Shown here: positions 23,169 to 28,326 of the stretch, one piece after another
Layout of the letters: each line of letters begins with the position of its first letter
How positions within the stretch are numbered: position 1 is the first letter of the stretch
From: a virus
Virus record (IMG/VR): IMGVR_UViG_3300037106_000054
Location: 1-28,326 of that record
Direction: 5' to 3' (one strand)
DNA length: 28,326 nt
The notes under the pieces: generated by a model
Told to the model about the DNA's origin: nothing
The model's database searches: none
What the model saw: the letters and a program-made list of their open reading frames with translations, nothing else
Program-made: the position numbers and the translations under genes

Positions 23169-24116
23169 TTATTGTTTGAAAAAAGTTTTTCTTTGAACAA
23201 GATTTTTTTCATTTTCTTTAACCATTGTAGGTGTTTTATTTATATTTGGTTGTTTTTTCATGACCGAATCTTTTTGTTGTTTAATGAAACTTTGTTCTGC
23301 AGGTACGGTTGTTTTTGTTGTTCTAACCAATTTATCATAAAGATTTGTTAATTTTCCAACAATTGCTTCTGGTGGAAGTTTATCTTTTTGAGCAATATCA
23401 ACAAGATGAAAATCTCCTTTTTTATCAATAGCAACTAAATATCTATCAGGTGATTTTTTCATAACTCTTTTAGCCACATCATATAAATTTTGAATATCTT
23501 TTGCTGTTGCATCTCTTTTTTGCTTACCAGCATTATAAAATTTCTTAAATTTATTTGTTTGTGTATCAAATTGTGATTTATCTACTTTTGCTGCAACAAC
23601 TGAAGGTGCTGCAACCTTACCTAAACCTTTTGTTTGTACTGATTTTGGCTCTTTTGGTGAAACGGAAGCAATAATATTTGTCATTTGTTTATCGTTTTGA
23701 TTATATAATGGTGGAATCATTACATTACCATCTTCATCAACAAAACGTTTTCCTGTTGGATATGCTGAACTAATTTTGTCTACAAGAAATAATCTCCAAC
23801 CAGCTTTTTCTTTACCATCATTATCTCTATGGTATTCATGGTCAATTCTTTTTCTTGGACTATCTGCTCTAAGACTATCACTTTTACCTTTATCTTGCCA
23901 TGCCCTCAAAACTTTATTACCTGCAGTACTTGTACCTAATACAAATGGTCGTATTGTTCGATAACCTCTTTCAATTGTATTATCACCAGCATAATAAATA
24001 TAAATATACTCATGATTTTGAATTGCATTGACAATATCATTCTCACCGACACCTTCTTTTAAAAGATGACGAAAATTTTTAATATTATTGAATAATATTT
24101 TAATTTCAGTTAACAT
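23169..24116 (-). CDS. WYL-like domain protein without a DNA-binding domain
   Basis: A 315-residue protein. Residues about 25-120 resemble a WYL domain: IYIYYAGD (strand), GYRTIRPFVLGTS, KVLRAWQDKG and GWRLFLVDKIS, the order of the ligand-binding core known from bacterial transcription and CRISPR regulators. No helix-turn-helix precedes it. The rest is Lys/Gln-rich, with a second small domain (about 190-265: KKFYNAGKQKRDATAKDIQN, then RYLVAIDKKGDFHLVDIA) and a disordered basic tail. The start is ATG at 24116; a TTG at 24140 is less likely because it would overlap the previous gene. It follows the Cys-rich gene by 5 bases. It may bind a nucleotide or nucleic-acid ligand; fold fairly likely, role unknown. 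Confidence 0.75.
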   Translation of the reverse strand: MLTEIKILFNNIKNFRHLLKEGVGENDIVNAIQNHEYIYIYYAGDNTIERGYRTIRPFVLGTSTAGNKVLRAWQDKGKSDSLRADSPRKRIDHEYHRDNDGKEKAGWRLFLVDKISSAYPTGKRFVDEDGNVMIPPLYNQNDKQMTNIIASVSPKEPKSVQTKGLGKVAAPSVVAAKVDKSQFDTQTNKFKKFYNAGKQKRDATAKDIQNLYDVAKRVMKKSPDRYLVAIDKKGDFHLVDIAQKDKLPPEAIVGKLTNLYDKLVRTTKTTVPAEQSFIKQQKDSVMKKQPNINKTPTMVKENEKNLVQRKTFFKQ

Positions 24117-24121
24117 TATAA

Positions 24122-24403
24122 TTATGCTGTTGCTGAACAATATTCGTGTCCCGGAATATAACGTTTACTGTTTTTTGCAATTGAACAAGTTCTATCTGCA
24201 ATATCTTCATTAGTACCAATTGGAGCACCCGGTGTTTGTGGGTCTCTACCTTTACAATCGCCATCAGAAATTGTGTCTGGACTTCCTGCACAATATTCTT
24301 TAGCACAAGTATAACGACCTGAATTCCTAACAAGATTTTCATCTCTAAAACTTGCACTATTTACTAATAGTCTACTACTATTATCACATGTAATATCTGC
24401 CAT
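24122..24403 (-). CDS. Small Cys-rich protein with an internal duplication
   Basis: A 93-residue protein with Cys at 6, 33, 38, 50, 73 and 89. Two halves are alike: NSGRYTCAKEYCA (27-39) and NSKRYIPGHEYCS (78-90), each about 25 residues after a Cys near an acidic turn. The six Cys could bind zinc in pairs, or form disulfides outside the cytoplasm; there is no signal peptide. The product is rich in Asp, Asn and Ser and may be a small structural protein. It is the first gene of a unit with a promoter-like element 32 bases upstream. An overlapping frame at 24106-24357 is not supported. Function unknown. Confidence 0.7.
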   Translation of the reverse strand: MADITCDNSSRLLVNSASFRDENLVRNSGRYTCAKEYCAGSPDTISDGDCKGRDPQTPGAPIGTNEDIADRTCSIAKNSKRYIPGHEYCSATA

Positions 24404-24435
24404 TTTTTATGTTTTAATTTTTTATTATTATTTAC

Positions 24436-24444
24436 TATAAATAG
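24436..24444 (-). promoter_or_regulatory. Variant promoter-like element CTATTTATA
   Basis: One base off the common element, in the gap after the Nudix gene, 32 bases before the ATG at 24403. Confidence 0.4.
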
Positions 24445-24456
24445 TTCTAAACTAAA

Positions 24457-25239
24457 TTATTTTTCATCTTCATATGACTTAAACACAAGTGTAATATATT
24501 CTATTAAATGAGGTACAATATCCAAATATTTCATTTCAGAAACACTATACCAACCATATTTTGTATTTTCATCATTTAATTTAACATCTGTTTCTTCACC
24601 AGTATATCTACAAGCAAATACATGTTCAATACTATCAGTATGTCTTTGAATACTAAATGTTTTTATAAATTTTTTAATTTCTAATTTAGTTTCTTCAAGA
24701 ATTTCTCTTTCAATCGCTTGTTGTGGTTTTTCACCCTTTTTAATTTCACCGCCAACTAATGACCATTTATTTGGCATCCAAATTTTACTATCATCTGCTC
24801 TTTTAAGTAATAAAATTTTGTTATTATTATTAACAATTACTGCAACTGCGTTTTTTTTTAATTCTTTCTTTTCTTCATTTAACCTTGGTGTTTGATATGG
24901 CATTAATTCTGAATTAGGATTTGTTGTCATATCTTGTTTAATTTTTTTTGACCTTTCAATACTTGCACGGTCTTGATTTAATGTTGTTTCAATAAAATTT
25001 TTCATTAAATCACCGCCAGCAAGTGCGTATTGTATTTTATCTCCAGTTTGTGGATTAAAATAATCAAAAAAATTCTTTAATCTTTTTAATGCTTGATATG
25101 TCAAAACACCGTTTTTAAGTATAAAATTAGCTCGTTTTAGACCATCTGTATCTGAAGTGGATGCTTTTGCTATCTCAATACTTTTAAGTATATTTTGAGG
25201 TATATAATATTGTTTATTTAGTAATTCTTGATTTGCCAT
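24457..25239 (-). CDS. Nudix hydrolase with an extra N-terminal domain
   Basis: A 260-residue protein. The C-terminal half (about 130-255) is a Nudix domain with the box GEIKKGE-x7-REILEE (Gly164, Glu170, Arg178, Glu179, Glu182, Glu183). The usual Gly after the EE pair is Lys, a common variation. These enzymes cleave nucleoside diphosphates linked to another group, such as dNTPs, NAD, ADP-ribose or RNA caps. The N-terminal 120 residues form a separate helical domain (IPQNILKSIEIAKAST, LTYQALKRLKNFFDYF), not part of ordinary Nudix enzymes. It overlaps the endonuclease stop by one base (TAATG). If the ART-like domains here are active, hydrolysis of NAD-derived products would be one sensible role; that is speculation. 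Confidence 0.88.
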   Translation of the reverse strand: MANQELLNKQYYIPQNILKSIEIAKASTSDTDGLKRANFILKNGVLTYQALKRLKNFFDYFNPQTGDKIQYALAGGDLMKNFIETTLNQDRASIERSKKIKQDMTTNPNSELMPYQTPRLNEEKKELKKNAVAVIVNNNNKILLLKRADDSKIWMPNKWSLVGGEIKKGEKPQQAIEREILEETKLEIKKFIKTFSIQRHTDSIEHVFACRYTGEETDVKLNDENTKYGWYSVSEMKYLDIVPHLIEYITLVFKSYEDEK

Positions 25240-26480
25240 TATGATGTCATTATATTAACTGTAGATTTATTTATTATTCTTATCATATCTTTAATTTTAT
25301 CACAAGTAATATTAATTTGATTATCAATATCTTTCAAAAATTCTTTTTCATTAATTCTTATAATATGACAATTGTGTTTTTCCTTAAGATAATTTTCACG
25401 TATAATATCTCTTTCTTTACATTTTATTTTATTATGATTAATTTCATCCCATTCAATACATATATTATATTTCTCAATATAACCATCCACCCAATATCTT
25501 ATAAATTTTTTCTCACCGCCATTTAATGCATGTTGAATTGGTAAACCTAGCTTTTCGGAAATCATATCTAAATAAATTATTGAATTCGCATTATATGATG
25601 GAACACGTTTTTTCCAAATTTCACCATATCTTTCAATCATAGTATTTACAATTTTTTCTGAAACCAATTTATTTTGTGAGGGATATTCAACACCAAATCT
25701 TTCTAAACTCGTTTTTTTTATTTTATCTTTAATCTCTAAAGAAGAATTTGGATTCTTCACACCATATCTTTTCAAATTTGTTTTATTTGCCTTTTCTTTA
25801 ACATTTTTATTCAATAATGAACATTCAACACCATATTTAATTAAATTAGTTCTTTTAATTTTTTCTTTGGTATCAGATGATTGTAAATTATATTCAACAC
25901 CAAATTTTTTCAAACATGTTTGTTTTTTCTTTTCTTTAATTTTGGCAGATTGTGAATTATGTTCAACACCAAATTTTAATAAATTGGTTTGTTTTATTTT
26001 ATTTTTAGTATCTTTACACAATAAATTTGTTGTTGTGCCAAATTTTTTCAAACATGTTTGTTTTCTCTTTTCTCTAACTTCTGCTAATTGTGATTGATGC
26101 TCAACACCATGTTTTTCGAAAAATAATTTTTTTCTTTTTTCTTGTACTTCTAGTGATTGTAATGGATTTTCAACGCCATATTTTTTCAAATAACCTTGTT
26201 TTATTCTATTTTTAATATCCTCATCAGAACCTTTACATTTTACTGAACAATGCGTAGTATAACCTCTATTAAATTTTATAAATTTAACTAAATTACCACA
26301 CTTACATTTCGGTAATTCAGATATATTATTTAGATAATTAAATAACATTTGTCCCCAATTTGTTATCTTAAAATTTTTGTTAAATTCTATTATGTTATTA
26401 AGTTCATTAGGAAATTCAGTTCTTATTTGCGAAATTCCTTTATAACCACCATCTAAAAAATTTAAAAAATTATTATTCAT
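25239..26480 (-). CDS. Homing-type endonuclease with nine short repeats
   Basis: A 413-residue protein. A Cys-type zinc finger (CKCGNLVKF, then HCSVKC, about 59-82) precedes eight full repeats of about 23 residues (about 95-280) and a partial ninth. Each has the pattern L-K-K-[FY]-G-V-E-x5-S-x-[EDK] followed by a basic helix (EKIKKT). The C-terminus (about 300-390) holds IRYWVDGYIEKYNICIEWDE and a following NCHIIRINEKEF strand, with DIIRENYLKE between them. That is the layout of Vsr-like PD-(D/E)XK nucleases. The repeats likely track along DNA. Start and stop overlap neighbouring genes closely (8 bases and 1 base), consistent with a free-standing mobile gene. Nuclease class is probable. Confidence 0.78.
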   Translation of the reverse strand: MNNNFLNFLDGGYKGISQIRTEFPNELNNIIEFNKNFKITNWGQMLFNYLNNISELPKCKCGNLVKFIKFNRGYTTHCSVKCKGSDEDIKNRIKQGYLKKYGVENPLQSLEVQEKRKKLFFEKHGVEHQSQLAEVREKRKQTCLKKFGTTTNLLCKDTKNKIKQTNLLKFGVEHNSQSAKIKEKKKQTCLKKFGVEYNLQSSDTKEKIKRTNLIKYGVECSLLNKNVKEKANKTNLKRYGVKNPNSSLEIKDKIKKTSLERFGVEYPSQNKLVSEKIVNTMIERYGEIWKKRVPSYNANSIIYLDMISEKLGLPIQHALNGGEKKFIRYWVDGYIEKYNICIEWDEINHNKIKCKERDIIRENYLKEKHNCHIIRINEKEFLKDIDNQINITCDKIKDMIRIINKSTVNIMTS

Positions 26481-27111
26481 TTTTTCTTTCTAATAAATTT
26501 ATTAATTTGTCAATATCTTTTTTATCAAGTTTATTAATTAAACCCGCAACTTTTTGAAGTTTTTTGTCTTTAATTTCTTCATCTTCTGATTTCTTTGACA
26601 TTTCATCTTCAGATTTTTTATTAACAAGTTTGTCTTCTTCTACTTTCGATTCAGTAATTGAATTCACCTCATCAATTGGTTCTTTAAATGCTTTTTCAAA
26701 ATGTGGTTCCATTAATTTAATTATTTTTTTGGACCATTCTATATCTGCTTTCTGACATTCCTCTGAATGTCCACCTTCACTTGCTTTTCTATAATCACTT
26801 TTTAATTTATTTGGATTTTTATAAAAATATTGTAAATCCTTCATATATTTTTCATGAACAAGTTCAGCCAAATCTTTTAATAATTCTATTTGACTATCAT
26901 TTTCTTTTCCTTCCATGAATGGTAGTAAGGAAAAACCTAGGCGACCTAAGAAATCATATCTAAAGGGTTGCGTACCAATTTTAGAATTATAGTCTGTAGT
27001 ATTATTAGCTTGACTTTCTAAATCACTGCCATTTGTAGGTATATCGTTCTTACCAATTAACTCACCATTCGAATCAATTATTTCGAGTAAGTCTTTCTTT
27101 TTTAATTTCAT
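26473..27111 (-). CDS. Unknown acidic protein with charged C-terminus
   Basis: A 212-residue protein. A core at about 45-130 (GTQPFRYDFLGRLGFSLLPF, then helices with LLKDLAELVHEKYMKDLQYF) is followed by a low-complexity Glu/Lys/Asp/Ser segment (about 155-190) and a final helix LINKLDKKDIDKLINLLERK. No catalytic motif, Cys cluster or membrane segment is visible. It precedes the repeat endonuclease and overlaps its start by 8 bases; a promoter-like element lies 14 bases upstream of the ATG at 27111. The family is not known to me. Confidence 0.7.
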   Translation of the reverse strand: MKLKKKDLLEIIDSNGELIGKNDIPTNGSDLESQANNTTDYNSKIGTQPFRYDFLGRLGFSLLPFMEGKENDSQIELLKDLAELVHEKYMKDLQYFYKNPNKLKSDYRKASEGGHSEECQKADIEWSKKIIKLMEPHFEKAFKEPIDEVNSITESKVEEDKLVNKKSEDEMSKKSEDEEIKDKKLQKVAGLINKLDKKDIDKLINLLERKNE

Positions 27112-27125
27112 ATAATTAATTTAAA

Positions 27126-27134
27126 TATAAATAC
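27126..27134 (-). promoter_or_regulatory. Promoter-like element GTATTTATA
   Basis: Exact minus-strand element in the 31-base gap after the 27143-28326 gene, 14 bases before the ATG at 27111. Confidence 0.55.
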
Positions 27135-27142
27135 TCTTTATA

Positions 27143-28326
27143 TTAAGATTCACCATCATCAACATCTAAAAATTCTGCTGCTTCTTCCTCACCATTTTCA
27201 TGTTTTTCAATAACAAAATCTTCAAATGCTTCATCAGAATGTTCCATTTCAGCAAATACCCATTCCATAGTTTTATCTAATGGAATTTCGTATTTTTGTT
27301 TGAATTCTGCAAACGCAGTCATTCTAAATTTTCTTTCTTTTTCTAAAAACAATTCTCTATCACTTTTAGTTGCCAATTCAGTAATTTTTAATTCTTGAAG
27401 TTTCTTTTGATGTTCTTCTCTTTGTTTGTCAAGTTCAAGTTCAATTTGACTTTTAGGAATATCAACATTACTTCTGATTATTTGAATATAAACACCATTA
27501 TACAAACCAACATGATAATCACAACCATCTTTTACAAGTACTAAATCGCCTTCTTTATATTCATCATTTATTGATTTGATTCTTGGCTTATTACTTATTG
27601 TCATTTTTTCATTAAGATAAATTAATGCATTATCATATATTTCATAATGAACGCAATATTCTTCATTCATTTTAAAACCATTCCAAATCTTTCTTGGGTC
27701 ATATCCGGTTTTATTCCAGAAATCAACTTCAAGGTCTTCCAAATGCATTGATTCATCAAAATTATCCGAATCAAAATTTCTTAATACTAATTCATCAAGT
27801 AATGGACTAAAATCTGCTTTTATTAAATTATCTTCTTTATCCATTTTAACTAATATTTTTTTCTGAACATCTGGTGCAAATCCAACCAAAAGTGTTTCAA
27901 CTCTTTTATTAAAAGCATCGAGATATTTCGCATAATTATAAACCCCTGTCATATTTGGATTTTGTTGAAGGTCTTCATTATTAATTAATGTGGCACAATA
28001 TCTTTCTTCACCAGTAATTTTATCAATAATTTTACGTGAATCTCCATGAGATTTTTTATATCCACTATTTACATAATATACCACGCTATCTAATTCAGGT
28101 TCTGCTGGCATGTAATTAGCAATTAACTTCATTTTATCATCAATAGTGGGTTCTTTTTTTAATTTTTCAAGATTAAGACTATCTTTATGCTTTTCAAAAA
28201 GTTCTTCTCCAATTTTTTCACGTTTTTCAATTAATAATTCCATATGTGCTTGCATGCCCTTTTCTCTACCATTTTTATCATCACCTCTTTTTTTATAAGC
28301 ACTTAAAGTTTTTTTAATTTTACTCT
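27143..28326 (-). CDS. Partial unknown protein (N-terminus outside window)
   Basis: The frame stays open past the right edge: residues upstream of the first internal ATG (28255) continue without a stop (SKIKKTLSAYKKRGDDKNGR), so the true start lies outside. The 394 visible codons include a region around YNYAKYLDAFNKRVETLLVG, a beta segment (GDLVLVKDGCDYHVGLYNGV), a coiled coil (SQIELELDKQREEHQKKLQE, and on to about 100 residues before the end) and a very acidic C-terminus (EEEAAEFLDVDDGES). I do not recognise it. It precedes the unknown acidic gene with a promoter-like element between them, so it ends its own unit. Confidence 0.7.
   Translation of the reverse strand, partial: SKIKKTLSAYKKRGDDKNGREKGMQAHMELLIEKREKIGEELFEKHKDSLNLEKLKKEPTIDDKMKLIANYMPAEPELDSVVYYVNSGYKKSHGDSRKIIDKITGEERYCATLINNEDLQQNPNMTGVYNYAKYLDAFNKRVETLLVGFAPDVQKKILVKMDKEDNLIKADFSPLLDELVLRNFDSDNFDESMHLEDLEVDFWNKTGYDPRKIWNGFKMNEEYCVHYEIYDNALIYLNEKMTISNKPRIKSINDEYKEGDLVLVKDGCDYHVGLYNGVYIQIIRSNVDIPKSQIELELDKQREEHQKKLQELKITELATKSDRELFLEKERKFRMTAFAEFKQKYEIPLDKTMEWVFAEMEHSDEAFEDFVIEKHENGEEEAAEFLDVDDGES

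Noticed and set aside
24114-24140. TTG start extending the WYL-like protein upstream
   Set aside because: It would overlap the end of the Cys-rich gene; the ATG at 24116 gives the tight spacing seen elsewhere.
24106-24357. A minus-strand frame overlapping the Cys-rich protein in another phase
   Set aside because: It overlaps most of a gene with clear internal repeat structure, and its residues (many Val, Leu, Gln) look like an out-of-phase reading.
25690-26220. Regularly spaced similar DNA blocks that could suggest a CRISPR array
   Set aside because: They have a period near 69 bases, are degenerate, stay in frame and encode a 23-residue protein repeat in the endonuclease.
1-28326. tRNA genes, rRNA, CRISPR arrays, insertion sequences or integrase sites
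   Set aside because: I saw no cloverleaf, array or transposase signature; a tRNA scan was not possible, so tRNAs are not excluded with certainty.

Overview
The window looks like part of the late region of a large tailed phage with a contractile, T4-type tail. It encodes a gp25-like and a gp6-like baseplate wedge protein, three glycosyltransferases, three unrelated homing-type endonucleases, and long multidomain proteins of the phage polyvalent type. The DNA is very A+T rich. Almost no start codon is preceded by a Shine-Dalgarno sequence; leaders are A/T-rich instead. Nearly every gene ends in TAA, one ends in TGA and none in TAG. Weak initiation signals of this kind are typical of Bacteroidota and their phages, so a Bacteroidota host is my best inference, but no host gene is present to prove it.

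All genes but one read on the minus strand, so transcription runs from high to low coordinates. At 28326-22423 lie an open-ended unknown gene, an unknown acidic protein, a repeat-rich endonuclease, a Nudix hydrolase, a small Cys-rich protein, a WYL-like protein and a Gln-rich protein. At 22352-18861 is a 1163-residue protein with three tandem kinase-like domains, an ART-like region and a possible metal site. At 17860-18864, on the plus strand, sits a LAGLIDADG endonuclease. From 17693 to 11614 is an RNA-processing island: a ParB-like/CCA-adding/ART-like fusion, an isochorismatase-like protein, a 2H phosphoesterase, a PD-(D/E)XK nuclease, an HAD phosphatase of the Swiss-Army-Knife type and a ParB-like/ART-like protein. 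At 11605-8901 are a small basic protein, a radical SAM enzyme and a GT-B glycosyltransferase. At 8889-6347 are four phage proteins of unknown function. From 6265 to the left edge is the baseplate operon, interrupted by two glycosyltransferases and an endonuclease.

A recurrent intergenic element, GTATTTATA in the direction of transcription, lies upstream of about ten genes, most often 12-22 bases before the start codon. It also precedes the lone plus-strand gene. I read it as the phage promoter core. With two strong intrinsic terminators it divides the window into about eleven transcription units.

The most interesting material is the RNA-repair-like island with its ParB/CCA/ART fusion, the triple-kinase protein, a radical SAM gene beside a glycosyltransferase, and a probable frameshift at the start of the gp25-like gene. 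All functions come from reading motifs by eye; no database search was possible.
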